A stretch of 64,000 nucleotides of DNA, from NCBI GenBank assembly GCA_002414385.1, contig DHZH01000007.1, positions 124,001 through 188,000 on the forward strand, read 5' to 3'. The DNA is from Gammaproteobacteria bacterium UBA5109. GTDB taxonomy: Bacteria > Pseudomonadota > Gammaproteobacteria > Pseudomonadales > Pseudohongiellaceae. Position numbers and translations under genes: made by a program. How positions within the stretch are numbered: the stretch's first letter is position 1; each line of letters starts with the position of its first letter. Positions 1-8,724 of the stretch are shown one piece after another. The notes under the pieces are model-generated. The model did not search any database. It worked only from the letters and a program-made list of their open reading frames with translations, and was not told the DNA's origin.

Positions 1-86
1 TCATGCTCCTGGTCATCATTATCTGACATTACTCTGATATCAAAGGTTTTCATTACTTGGTCTTTAATGGTTACAGTAAGCTTCAT
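1..86 (-). CDS. Possible N-terminal fragment of a leftward gene (ClpS by context only)
   Basis: An open frame on the minus strand begins with ATG at 84-86 and runs off the left edge after 28 codons; a second in-frame ATG lies at 51. The visible peptide is rich in Asp, Glu and Gln near its end. In many gammaproteobacteria cspD is divergent from clpS-clpA, so this could be the variable N-terminus of ClpS, but no conserved ClpS residue lies inside the window. No clear ribosome binding site precedes either ATG. The identification rests on gene order alone. Confidence 0.25.
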   Translation of the reverse strand, partial: MKLTVTIKDQVMKTFDIRVMSDNDDQEH

Positions 87-364
87 TTTCAAGACTGCGT
101 TATCTAAAAAAATCTGCTGGATTCTTGCTGGAAAGTTATCAGGACATAGAAAAAGTCTTGATGGAAACTATACCATGCTTTGCCCAAAAACAACGGAATT
201 TAGTGCAAAAAACACTGTCCTTTTCTCATTGAAACAGGCGTTCATAATCCAATATTTTTGCACAATTGTAATTGACTTAAATCGCCTAAAGGGGTTATAT
301 CACAACAGACTTGATTGATAACAATAATAAATACAACAGCAATGAGTTGTAAGGCAGGTCATAA
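87..364. other. Intergenic region upstream of the cold-shock gene
   Basis: AT-rich stretch between the left-edge frame and the cold-shock gene. It holds a good sigma70-type promoter (annotated separately) and a leader of about 55 bases before the cold-shock ATG. A rightward frame at 67-318 exists but shows no domain, signal peptide or ribosome binding site and is not called. Confidence 0.5.
272..300 (+). promoter_or_regulatory. Sigma70-type promoter for the cold-shock gene
   Basis: TTGACT at 272-277 and TTATAT at 295-300 are separated by exactly 17 bases and point at the cold-shock gene. Transcription would start near 307, giving a leader of about 58 bases. The assignment is from sequence match only. 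Confidence 0.55.
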
Positions 365-754
365 ATGAGTACTGGTCAAGTTAAGTGGTTCAATAATGCC
401 AAAGGTTTTGGTTTTATTTTACCCGATGATGGGGGTGGTGATTTATTTGTTCACTATTCATCCATTGGCATGGAGGGTTACAAAACCCTGAAAGCCGGGC
501 AGGCAGTTTCATTTGATGTTGTCGAAGGCCCCAAGGGCCTGCATGCGGCCAACATCATTCCTCTTGATAGCAGTGATAATAGTAGTGGTAGTAGTGATAG
601 TAGCAGCGATACCAACACTGCAGAATCCGAGAACACAACCGAGAATTCAGACAGTGCCCCTCCTGCTCCGGAAACTGGAGAAGTATCTGGGGATGCTGCT
701 GAGGATTCGGGCGATGACGAAAGTGTTGACGCCGAACATCCGGACAAGTCCTGA
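365..754 (+). CDS. cspD: Cold-shock protein (CspD-like) with a long acidic C-terminal tail
   Basis: Residues 1 to about 68 form a classic cold-shock domain that binds single-stranded RNA or DNA: RNP1 appears as KGFGFI (about residues 13-18) and RNP2 as LFVHY. The remaining 60 or so residues are low-complexity Ser/Asp/Glu/Thr-rich sequence, very acidic and probably disordered. Ordinary CspA/CspD proteins are 65-75 residues, so this one is nearly twice the usual length. An AGGCAGG sequence lies just before the ATG. Pairing with rluE downstream and perhaps clpS upstream matches the cspD neighbourhood of other gammaproteobacteria. The fold is certain; the cspD paralogue assignment is less so. Confidence 0.85.
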   Translation: MSTGQVKWFNNAKGFGFILPDDGGGDLFVHYSSIGMEGYKTLKAGQAVSFDVVEGPKGLHAANIIPLDSSDNSSGSSDSSSDTNTAESENTTENSDSAPPAPETGEVSGDAAEDSGDDESVDAEHPDKS

Positions 755-861
755 ACTGTCAGTCTGATACTGCAATCCTTTATACCCAGGCATTGTGAAT
801 TAGTCTGTCTGCAGCTATTTGCTGTGCTTAGCTCATGTCCAAAACTGCTATTATTGGCGGC

Positions 862-1419
862 ATGGCTCAAATACTTCTGTTCAACAAACCTTTCAACGTC
901 CTGTGCCAGTTCACGGAGGAAACGAATTCCCGGCAAGGGTCGCGGACCCTGGCGGATTTTATCCAGATCAAGCATGTGTATCCGGCCGGGCGCCTGGACA
1001 AGGATTCCGAGGGACTGGTCCTTCTCACTGATGATGGCAAACTGCAGCACCGGATTGCCAGCCCGGAACGAAAAATGTCCAAGTCTTACTGGGTGCAGGT
1101 TGAAGGTGATATTGACGATGAAGCGATCAGTAAATTGCAGCGAGGTGTCACACTAAAAGACGGACTGACTCGTCCGGCAGAGGCAAAAAAGATTCCGACA
1201 CCACAGCTGTGGCCGCGAACCCCGCCAATCAGGGAACGAAAAAACATACCCACCTCCTGGCTTAGCCTGACAATTGCAGAAGGCAAAAACCGCCAGGTTC
1301 GCCGTATGACTGCTGCAGTCGGTTTCCCCACATTGCGTCTGGTCCGCTACCGCATTGGTTCCTGGACACTGGATGGCATTGAACCCGGTCAGTACATTAT
1401 CACCCAGGCAAAGGACTGA
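862..1419 (+). CDS. rluE: 23S rRNA pseudouridine synthase RluE
   Basis: A pseudouridine synthase of the RsuA/RluB/RluE family, which in E. coli makes pseudouridine 2457 of 23S rRNA. The catalytic loop GRLDKDSEG is at residues 43-51 (nucleophile Asp46), and the signature GKNRQVRRM lies in the C-terminal third. It has no N-terminal S4 domain, as expected of RluE. The frame is open from an ATG at 835; 862 is preferred because family members begin with a strand equivalent to QILLFNKPF directly after the start. Neither ATG has a convincing ribosome binding site. It precedes mnmC closely and may be co-transcribed with it. Confidence 0.9.
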   Translation: MAQILLFNKPFNVLCQFTEETNSRQGSRTLADFIQIKHVYPAGRLDKDSEGLVLLTDDGKLQHRIASPERKMSKSYWVQVEGDIDDEAISKLQRGVTLKDGLTRPAEAKKIPTPQLWPRTPPIRERKNIPTSWLSLTIAEGKNRQVRRMTAAVGFPTLRLVRYRIGSWTLDGIEPGQYIITQAKD

Positions 1420-1436
1420 GCTTGTCTTCTGCTGTC

Positions 1437-3422
1437 ATGAAACTCAAGCCGGCTCGTTTGCAATGGCGCAAGGGCATGCCCTTTTCCCTGGACTATGATG
1501 ATATCTATTATGCTGAAGGCAGCGCGCTGCCAGAAAGTGAGCATGTTTTCCTGCAGGCCAATCGTCTGCAGCAACGCTGGCAGAAGCCGGACAGTGATTA
1601 TTTCACTATTGGCGAATGTGGCTTTGGTGCCGGGCTTAATTTTTTAAATACCTGCAGCTTATGGTGCCAACACAAGCCCGCAACGGCCAGGCTGCATTAC
1701 CTGGCCTGCGAACTGCACCCGCTAAGGGCTGAAGACCTGGAACGATTATTAGCTCAATTTCCTGAACTTGCCGACTATTCTTCCCAGTTACAGAAAGCGT
1801 ATCCCCCACTGTGCTCCGGAACCCATCAGCGCAGGCTGAACTTTTCCGGGCACCAGGTTCAACTGACCCTGTTATTTGGCGATGCCAACAGGACTCTGCA
1901 AAGGCTTTACCGCAAAAACGGATTTCGTGTCGATGCCTGGTATCTCGACGGTTTTTCACCACGCTGTAATCCGCAAATGTGGACCGAAGAATTATGTCGG
2001 ACACTTGCAATATTCAGCCGCCCGGAAACAAGCCTGAGTACATACAGTGCTGCAGGCGGAGTCAGAAAAGCCCTCGACAGCGCCGGTTTTCAAAGTCAAC
2101 GTATCAAGGGTTTTGGAAAAAAGCGTCATATGCTTAGCGCTGAATTTCAAGCCGTAGAAAATCTGCCCACTCCTCCTGTTACAAATGCCTGTTTTATTCC
2201 CCCTCCGGCAATACAGGATGAGCGCCAGGCTGTGGTTATTGGTGCCGGGCTGGCAGGTTGCGCTACTGCTTATGCGCTGGCTGAACAGGGCTGGCAGGTC
2301 TGCGTGCTGGAACGAGAGGCTTCCATTGCTTCCATGGCTTCGGGCAACAAACGGGGCATTGTCGACTGTAAACTCTCAGCCGGACATGATGCCAGTGCCG
2401 AATTTTATTTACACAGTTATCTGTACTCCATTTCGCTGTATCAGAATCTGGCAGAAAAATCAGCGCTTGATCTGCTGCAGCCGGGTTTGCTTTATCTTGC
2501 TGCTGATCCCGGGGAGCGTGACAGGCGCCATAAAATTCTTGCCAGCTACGGTATTGAACACTTAAGCCAGTCCTTAAGTGCGGAACATGCTACAGCCCTG
2601 AGCGGAATTAAACTGGAAGACACTACGCAATATTTTCCCGATGCGATCTCATTGAATCCTGTGTCGCTCTGCAAGGCTTATCTGCAGCATCCTGCAATTA
2701 CCCTGCAGAATAATCAGGAAGTCATCAGGCTCACTCATGAGAATGCATCCTGGCATATTTCAGACTGCAAGGGACTGATTAGCCGTAGCAAAACAGTGAT
2801 CATTGCCAACAGTCAGGATGCACTGCATCTACAGCAAAGCAAACACTATCCCTTGCTCAGCAACTACGGCCAGCTTGATGAATACCCGCACAGTCTTGAA
2901 AGCAGGAAACTTGCCCACATGCTCAGTGGCAGGGCCTATGTGATTCCGACTGATGAAAGTGTACTGATTGGTGGCCTGACACTGGCGGATCAGTTTGAAA
3001 AAATGACCCTGGACCAGGGTGCAAAACAGAACCTGGCACTGCTTGCCAGGGTTAATGAAAATCTGGCGGACAGCCTGGATATTAATAACAGGATCAGTAG
3101 CCGTGCAGCCCTGCGTTGCAGCAGCCCTGATTATCTGCCACTGGTTGGTCCCGTAGAAAACACAGCGCTATGTCTGGAACTTTTCAAAGGACTAAGCCGC
3201 AATGCACGACAGCCACTTGTAGAGGAAGCGGTCTATCAGCCGGGTCTGTATATTAATGTTGCGCACGGCTCCAATGCCCTGAGTTTTACCCCTTATGCTG
3301 CTGCTTATCTGAGTGCACTGATAACAGAGACACCAGCTCCATGCAGCAACAGGGTTGCTGATGCACTGCATCCTTTGAGGTTTTTAATCAGAGACCTGAA
3401 AAAACAGCGTTTACCGGCTTAA
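1437..3422 (+). CDS. mnmC: Bifunctional tRNA mnm5s2U modification enzyme MnmC
   Basis: Catalyses the last two steps of 5-methylaminomethyl-2-thiouridine synthesis at wobble position 34. The N-terminal domain is a SAM-dependent methyltransferase (GECGFGAGLNFL at 59-70, LDGFSP near 170). The C-terminal domain, from about residue 264, is an FAD-dependent demodifying oxidase with dinucleotide motif GAGLAG at 269-274. At 661 residues it matches the full-length two-domain enzyme. The frame is also open from a TTG at 1422; the ATG at 1437 is preferred by comparison with E. coli MnmC. The 3' end overlaps the convergent aminopeptidase gene by 12 bases. Confidence 0.95.
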   Translation: MKLKPARLQWRKGMPFSLDYDDIYYAEGSALPESEHVFLQANRLQQRWQKPDSDYFTIGECGFGAGLNFLNTCSLWCQHKPATARLHYLACELHPLRAEDLERLLAQFPELADYSSQLQKAYPPLCSGTHQRRLNFSGHQVQLTLLFGDANRTLQRLYRKNGFRVDAWYLDGFSPRCNPQMWTEELCRTLAIFSRPETSLSTYSAAGGVRKALDSAGFQSQRIKGFGKKRHMLSAEFQAVENLPTPPVTNACFIPPPAIQDERQAVVIGAGLAGCATAYALAEQGWQVCVLEREASIASMASGNKRGIVDCKLSAGHDASAEFYLHSYLYSISLYQNLAEKSALDLLQPGLLYLAADPGERDRRHKILASYGIEHLSQSLSAEHATALSGIKLEDTTQYFPDAISLNPVSLCKAYLQHPAITLQNNQEVIRLTHENASWHISDCKGLISRSKTVIIANSQDALHLQQSKHYPLLSNYGQLDEYPHSLESRKLAHMLSGRAYVIPTDESVLIGGLTLADQFEKMTLDQGAKQNLALLARVNENLADSLDINNRISSRAALRCSSPDYLPLVGPVENTALCLELFKGLSRNARQPLVEEAVYQPGLYINVAHGSNALSFTPYAAAYLSALITETPAPCSNRVADALHPLRFLIRDLKKQRLPA

Positions 3423-4718
3423 AAATGCTGTGAGGGATTGCAATAAATAATCAGTATCTTCACTGCCGGCCAGTTCGCGGATGGAGTGCATGGCGAATGT
3501 CGGCACCCCAATATCCAGGGTTTTGATTCCCAGTTCGGCAGCAATTATAGGTCCTATTGTGGAGCCGCAGGCCATATCGCTGCGAACCACAAAACTTTGC
3601 AAGGGGACATTAATTTCATCACATAGTGCTTTAAAATAAGCAGTGGTTTCACTGTTACTGGCATAGCGTTGCTGTGAATTTATTTTCAACACCGGCCCCT
3701 GATTAAGCAGCGGACCATGTTGCTGATCATGACGGTCAGGATAATTCGGATGAATACCGTGGGCATTATCCACTGAAAGCAACATGGAGTGGTCCAGTAA
3801 ACGTCGCAGGGCCTCCTGCTTTCTGTCGGTGGAAAAGCTTTCAACAATACGTTCGAGTACCGCTTCCAGAAACGAGCCTGCTGCCCCGGCGGCTGAAACA
3901 CTGCCTACTTCTTCATTGTCAGAACATACCAGCAAGGCAGGAATTTTTTCGTCGCTTTCCAGCAAGGCTTGCATTCCGATGTAGCAACTCAGGAGATTGT
4001 CGAGTCTTGCCGCAGCAATAAATTCATCCTGAAAGCCGATAGTCGCCGGTGCCTGTGTGTCATAAAAACTGAGTTCATAACTCAGTACTTTTTGCGCATC
4101 CAGCCCCAGTTCATCCTGTAAATAGCCAAGCAATAGTTCATAAAAATCAAATTCCTTACCCTTGCCATCCACCCGCATCAAAACCGGAGGCATATGCTGT
4201 TGTTCATTAATACTGCGATTCTTATTAACCTCTCGATCAAGGTGAATCGCGAGACTCGGAACCGTGGCAATGGCTTTTTTGAAATCAACAAGACAGTGTT
4301 TCAACTGGCCATCTGGCTGTCGGTAATTAACGCGACCGGCGAGTGACAGGTCTCTGTCAAACCAGGGATTCAGCAAGACCCCGCCGTAGATTTCCACCCC
4401 GAGCTGGGCATAGCCAAAGCGGACAGTTCCGGCCTGGGGTTTCACTTTCAGGCAGGGGCTGTCAGTATGGGCGCCGACGATATGCATGCCATGAGCAGCC
4501 AGTTCGGCATTACCGGTGCGAAAAGCGATGAGCGAGGAAGCATTCCGGCAAACATAATAGGCTTGCCCGGCTTGCAGTTGCCAGGCATCCCCTTCATACA
4601 GTTCCTGATAGCCGGCATCCTTCAGGCGCTTGCTTAAATTCTGAACTGCATGAAAAGGTGTCGGTGAATTCGCAATGAATTCACACAAGCCCTGATTTAG
4701 GCTATTCCGGGTTGTCAT
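3411..4718 (-). CDS. apeB: M18 family aminopeptidase
   Basis: A zinc aminopeptidase of family M18 (aspartyl aminopeptidase / ApeB group), cytosolic and usually a large oligomer. The metal-binding HTDSP motif begins at His84, a DNEEVGS motif near residue 265 supplies the catalytic Glu pair, and a late SDMACGSTIGP motif carries further ligands. Its 435 residues are typical for the family. It converges on mnmC with a 12-base tail-to-tail overlap. It probably cleaves N-terminal acidic or neutral residues from peptides; the exact preference cannot be read from the sequence. Confidence 0.93.
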   Translation of the reverse strand: MTTRNSLNQGLCEFIANSPTPFHAVQNLSKRLKDAGYQELYEGDAWQLQAGQAYYVCRNASSLIAFRTGNAELAAHGMHIVGAHTDSPCLKVKPQAGTVRFGYAQLGVEIYGGVLLNPWFDRDLSLAGRVNYRQPDGQLKHCLVDFKKAIATVPSLAIHLDREVNKNRSINEQQHMPPVLMRVDGKGKEFDFYELLLGYLQDELGLDAQKVLSYELSFYDTQAPATIGFQDEFIAAARLDNLLSCYIGMQALLESDEKIPALLVCSDNEEVGSVSAAGAAGSFLEAVLERIVESFSTDRKQEALRRLLDHSMLLSVDNAHGIHPNYPDRHDQQHGPLLNQGPVLKINSQQRYASNSETTAYFKALCDEINVPLQSFVVRSDMACGSTIGPIIAAELGIKTLDIGVPTFAMHSIRELAGSEDTDYLLQSLTAFLSR

Positions 4719-4731
4719 TCAGGAATACTTT

Positions 4732-5445
4732 TTATTCAACTATACCCAGAAGCTCAACATCAAAAATCAGGGCAGCAAAAGGTGGAATGGGACCGGCTCC
4801 ATTGGCGCCATACGCCAGATCTGAAGGTATGAAAAAGCGGTACTTGTCTCCTACCTGCATCAGTTGCAATCCCTCAGTCCAGCCGGCAATTACGCCATCC
4901 AGCGGGAAACTGATTGGTTCGCCACGCTCAACAGAACTGTCAAACACAGTGCCGTCAATCATGGTACCGTGGTAATGCACACGTACTTCATCACTGGCGC
5001 CAGGCATTGGTGCATCCGGATTATCGCCTTCTTCCAGCACCATGTACTGTAGACCGGAGGCGGTTGTCATCACACCGGGCTCCAGCGCGTTATCCGCGAG
5101 AAAGTCGATACTCGCCTGCTCTGCAGCCTGTAATTCCTGGTTGGCACGAGCCTGCATCTGCTGGCTGTATGCATCCAGTGCTGCAACAATTTCCTCGTCA
5201 CTTAATTGGATGGAATCATCAATCGCATCCTGTATTCCCTGTATCAACGCAGCATCATCAACATCTTCGCCAAGAATTCCCTGGCTGGCCAGATTCAGGC
5301 CTATATTGACACCAATACTGTAACCGGCTCTGACGTTTTCCTGTTCAAGATCCAGTGCCTGCGCAAAAAGTGATGAACTACCAATAAAACTGAAAATAAA
5401 GGTTGAAAGTAGCGCGGTAATTCTCACTTTTCCAAAACTATTCAT
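4732..5445 (-). CDS. fklB: FKBP-type peptidyl-prolyl isomerase, exported (FklB/Mip-like)
   Basis: A two-domain periplasmic peptidyl-prolyl isomerase. Residues 1-28 form a Sec signal peptide ending in FAQA; about 30-130 is the helical FKBP N-terminal dimerisation domain; about 140-235 is the FKBP catalytic domain with VHYHGT, FDSS, ViaGWteGL and AYGanGaG motifs. The ATG at 5445 is chosen because an AGGGGA site lies 7 bases upstream; longer frames from 5481 would put 12 extra residues ahead of the signal peptide. It has its own leader and is divergent from the LRR lipoprotein gene. Mip/FkpA-type folding in the periplasm is inferred from the family. Confidence 0.9.
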   Translation of the reverse strand: MNSFGKVRITALLSTFIFSFIGSSSLFAQALDLEQENVRAGYSIGVNIGLNLASQGILGEDVDDAALIQGIQDAIDDSIQLSDEEIVAALDAYSQQMQARANQELQAAEQASIDFLADNALEPGVMTTASGLQYMVLEEGDNPDAPMPGASDEVRVHYHGTMIDGTVFDSSVERGEPISFPLDGVIAGWTEGLQLMQVGDKYRFFIPSDLAYGANGAGPIPPFAALIFDVELLGIVE

Positions 5446-5549
5446 TATATTATCCCCTGCCTGTAACGAGGCAATTGCCAAATGTGTATTAAAGCCTCAA
5501 TATTACCGAGACTGGTGTTTAATTACTACCGCCAGTACTGACACTAATA

Positions 5550-6059
5550 ATGATGATAAAAAAATCCGGCATAGTTTTATTTACTGCACTGTTTCTCACA
5601 GCTTGCCATTTAAGCCCCTATTCCATTTCAGTGAATGACAATATTGTATTTTCACCGCAGGGACAATTACCCGAAGAAGATTTCAGTGATCCCGGCTTGC
5701 AGGCCTGTGTTAATAATTACCTGAATGACAATCCCGATGAAAGTATGCAAAGCATGAGTCTGCTTTCCTGTCCGGATGCCGGTATTACGACCCTGGCCGG
5801 TCTGGAACAACTGGGCAATCTGTCTCTGCTGGATTTAAGTAACAACAATATTTCGGACCTGGGTCCTTTGCGTGAACTGGAAAGACTCAGGGTTCTACGT
5901 GTAAGCAATAACCAGATTCGTAATATTGGTGTACTTGACGACCTGTCTTTACTGAACTTTATTGATCTCAGTGGCAATGCCAGTATTACCTGCCGTCAGC
6001 TTGACCGTCTGGAAGACCGCCTGGGTAATACCCTAAGACGCCCATTAAGCTGCCTTTAA
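5550..6059 (+). CDS. Small leucine-rich-repeat lipoprotein
   Basis: A 169-residue protein with a lipoprotein signal (LTAC, lipid-modified Cys19). About residues 85-150 carry two to three leucine-rich repeats of the short LxxLxxLxLSxNxI type, much like the inter-repeat pattern of internalin-type LRRs. The protein is too short for a full LRR horseshoe. It is probably an outer-membrane or periplasmic protein-binding lipoprotein, but no function can be assigned. It starts with tandem ATGs and converges on miaE 11 bases downstream. Confidence 0.75.
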   Translation: MMIKKSGIVLFTALFLTACHLSPYSISVNDNIVFSPQGQLPEEDFSDPGLQACVNNYLNDNPDESMQSMSLLSCPDAGITTLAGLEQLGNLSLLDLSNNNISDLGPLRELERLRVLRVSNNQIRNIGVLDDLSLLNFIDLSGNASITCRQLDRLEDRLGNTLRRPLSCL

Positions 6060-6070
6060 TCAGTGCCTGG

Positions 6071-6676
6071 CTATTGCTGCGGGGAGCCGCTGTGAAAGCG
6101 AAACTGTTTGTCTTCAGAGCTGATCAGTTCAGCTTCCCTTTCAGCAAAGAAAGCTACGCGACCGGCGATGTCTTCGTCAGCATAAATAGTGGCCAGTTGC
6201 AGGTAATCCTCAAAATGCCGTGCCTCGGAACGCAGCAATGACAGGTAAAATTTCTGTAATGTCTTATCCAGTGAAGGAGCAAGTGCAGCAAAGCGTTCAC
6301 AGGAGCGGGCTTCAATAAAGGCGCCAATAATCAGGGTATCTATCAGTTTATCCGGTTCACTGTCCCTCATGTACTGACGCAGCGAGGAAGCATAGCGTGA
6401 GGGCTCTATGTGTCTGTAACTGACATTTCGCTCCTGCATGATTTTCACTACCTGCTCAAAATGCAGCAGCTCTTCGCGTGCCAGTTGTGACATTTTTTGC
6501 AGAAGTTCAGTCCGGTCGACATAGCGGTACATCAGGTTCATTGCTGTTGATGCCGCTTTTTTCTCACAATTGGCATGGTCGATCAGCAAAACATCCTGAT
6601 GTTGCAGTGCCGACGCTATCCAGCTCCCGGGTGTTTCACACAACAGAAAATCCTTTAAGACCTGCAAATCGCTCAC
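6071..6676 (-). CDS. miaE: tRNA-(ms2io6A37) hydroxylase MiaE
   Basis: A non-haem diiron monooxygenase that hydroxylates the isopentenyl side chain of ms2i6A at position 37 of tRNA. The ferritin-like four-helix pattern is visible: Glu in NCEKKAAS, E-x2-H in REELLHFEQV, Glu in FIEARSCERF and E-x2-H in RSEARHFEDY. Its 201 residues match the short pseudomonad MiaE form. It overlaps the end of rmuC by 4 bases (ATGA), so the two are probably translated from one message. Confidence 0.92.
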   Translation of the reverse strand: MSDLQVLKDFLLCETPGSWIASALQHQDVLLIDHANCEKKAASTAMNLMYRYVDRTELLQKMSQLAREELLHFEQVVKIMQERNVSYRHIEPSRYASSLRQYMRDSEPDKLIDTLIIGAFIEARSCERFAALAPSLDKTLQKFYLSLLRSEARHFEDYLQLATIYADEDIAGRVAFFAEREAELISSEDKQFRFHSGSPQQ

Positions 6677-7947
6677 GCCCCAGCCTCACCATCATTGTCT
6701 GAGTCATCTTCCAGGCGTTCATTATCCAGCAATCTGTCCGGAATTGATTTGCTGGTACGGGCGCCCAGATCCTGTAATTGCTGAACCCTTTTTACCAGGT
6801 TCCCATGCCCTGTATAAATACGGTTATAGGCTTCATCATACGCTTTCTGCGTCTTGTTAAGATTGCTGCCAATTTCATCAAGGCTTTGCATAAACAGAAC
6901 AAATTTGTCGTAGAGCTTGCCGGCGCTCTGGGCTATTTCCTGGGCATTGGTATTTTGCTGTTCGTAACGCCAGATATTCTGGATCGTGCGTAGTGTTGCC
7001 AGCAAGGTGGACGGACAGACAATAACAATATTTTTCTCAAAAGCATCGGTGAACAGTTTTTCATCATGCTGTACGGCAAGGGTAAAGGCTGCCTCAATGG
7101 GTAGAAACATCATCACAAAATCCAGGTTTCGAACGGCTTCTATATTCTGGTAATTTTTATCCGACAGGCCTTTAATATGACTTCTGATTGAAGCCAGGTG
7201 CTGCTTAAGATGATGAGATTTCTGTGTTTCTTCATCTTCAGAGCAGTATTTTTCATAGGCACTCAGGGAAACTTTGGAATCAATAATCAGGTCCTTGTTT
7301 TCCGGCAGGTGGACAATGACATCCGGTTGACGTGATTTTCCATCTTCTGTTTTCAGGTTTACCTGAACTTCATATTCACGCCCCTTCACCAGGCCGGATT
7401 TTTCCAGCACCCGCTCAAGAATAAATTCTCCCCAGATGCCCTGGGTTTTGCTCTCTCCTTTCAGCGCATTGGTAAGGTTAAGTGTTTCCTGGGATATCTG
7501 GATATTGGCTTCCTGCAGGGTTTTAATCTGCTCCTGCAGTAAAAACCGCTGCTTGGATTCCTTGTCATAGGTTTCCTCGACTTTCTTTTCAAAAGTCCTG
7601 ATTTTTTCATTCAGCGGTTTAAGAATATTTTCAATATTCTCTCGATTGCTCTCGGTGAAAGCTTTGCTTTTTTGCTCAAGAATATCGTTGGCAAGATTTT
7701 TGAATTCGGCAGTCATCTGTTTCCTGGCATCTTCCAGGGTCTGTAAACGCTGCTGATGCTGGTTGCGCTCTTCCTGTAACTGGGTTTCCTGACGACCCAG
7801 AGCAACCTTGAGTTCGGTTGCTGCATTGCGTTCCTGATCGAGGTTGGATTGAAGTTGCTGATTACGCCGATACAGGAGGACCAGACCGGCTATAGACAGT
7901 ATCAGCAGAAGGGTCAACAGGAGAATAACTGGCTGTGATGCGGGCAT
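6673..7947 (-). CDS. rmuC: DNA recombination protein RmuC
   Basis: A membrane-anchored protein of the RmuC family, which limits recombination at inverted repeats and contains a predicted nuclease-like fold. A transmembrane helix occupies about residues 7-26, a long coiled coil about 28-150, and the conserved RmuC domain (GIWGEFILERVLE, DVIVHLP, LIIDSKVSL) about 170-390. The 424-residue length is normal. It is upstream of and overlaps miaE. Confidence 0.93.
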   Translation of the reverse strand: MPASQPVILLLTLLLILSIAGLVLLYRRNQQLQSNLDQERNAATELKVALGRQETQLQEERNQHQQRLQTLEDARKQMTAEFKNLANDILEQKSKAFTESNRENIENILKPLNEKIRTFEKKVEETYDKESKQRFLLQEQIKTLQEANIQISQETLNLTNALKGESKTQGIWGEFILERVLEKSGLVKGREYEVQVNLKTEDGKSRQPDVIVHLPENKDLIIDSKVSLSAYEKYCSEDEETQKSHHLKQHLASIRSHIKGLSDKNYQNIEAVRNLDFVMMFLPIEAAFTLAVQHDEKLFTDAFEKNIVIVCPSTLLATLRTIQNIWRYEQQNTNAQEIAQSAGKLYDKFVLFMQSLDEIGSNLNKTQKAYDEAYNRIYTGHGNLVKRVQQLQDLGARTSKSIPDRLLDNERLEDDSDNDGEAGA

Positions 7948-7969
7948 TTACACTCCTGAAGAAAAGAAA

Positions 7970-8686
7970 TTACAGGCTAATACCCAGTCGCTGGGCAACT
8001 TCCTTGTAGGTTTCAATAACATTACCGAGATCCTGACGAAAACGGTCTTTATCCATTTTATTACGTGTCGTTTTATCCCAGATGCGGCAACCGTCCGGAC
8101 TGAATTCATCACCCAGGGTTAACTCGCCGTTATCTGCCATGCCAAATTCAAGTTTATAATCCACCAGCAACATGCCAGCCTCATCAAAGCGCTTTTTCAG
8201 AACATCGTTGACCCGAAAAGTCAGCGTCTGCATCTGCTGAATCTGCTCCTGTGTTGCCCAGCCAAAAGAAACAATATGAGAATCATTGATCATCGGGTCA
8301 TGCAGTTCATCATTTTTCAGAAAAAACTCAAAAGTCGGCGGAGAAATAGCTGTCCCCTCTTCAATACCGTAACGCTTGCAGAGACTCCCGGCTGCATAAT
8401 TTCTGACCACACACTCTACCGGGATCATTGTCAGTTTCTTTACCAGTGAATCGGTGTCGGAAAGACGCTTAATGAAATGGGTCGGGATTCCTTCCTCAGC
8501 AAGTAACTCCATGATAAAGGCATTGAATAAATTATTGACCTTGCCTTTGTCGGAAAGCTTTTCGACCTTTTTACCATCAAAAGCTGATGTGTCATCGCGA
8601 AAATGCAGAATATACTGGTCCGGATTCTCACTGCGAAAAACCGACTTGGCTTTGCCGGAATAAAGCTCTTCACCCAAAGGCATCAT
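7970..8686 (-). CDS. purC: Phosphoribosylaminoimidazole-succinocarboxamide synthase PurC
   Basis: Joins CAIR and aspartate using ATP in purine synthesis. The ATP-binding start (GKAKSVF near residues 9-15), the RNYAAGS loop, and the DYKLEFG and DEFSPDGCR motifs are all present, and the 238-residue length matches the bacterial enzyme. Tandem ATGs at 8686 and 8683 are preceded by GGAG; either could be used. It lies downstream of dapA-bamC in the same direction, an arrangement (dapA-bamC-purC) common in gammaproteobacteria. Confidence 0.95.
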   Translation of the reverse strand: MMPLGEELYSGKAKSVFRSENPDQYILHFRDDTSAFDGKKVEKLSDKGKVNNLFNAFIMELLAEEGIPTHFIKRLSDTDSLVKKLTMIPVECVVRNYAAGSLCKRYGIEEGTAISPPTFEFFLKNDELHDPMINDSHIVSFGWATQEQIQQMQTLTFRVNDVLKKRFDEAGMLLVDYKLEFGMADNGELTLGDEFSPDGCRIWDKTTRNKMDKDRFRQDLGNVIETYKEVAQRLGISL

Positions 8687-8724
8687 TAAAACTCCATGAC
8701 CGGCGCAACCTGGCCGGAGAAAAT

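Noticed and set aside
67..318. 83-codon rightward frame at the left edge
   Set aside because: No ribosome binding site, domain or signal peptide; it overlaps the cspD promoter and the left-edge leftward frame.
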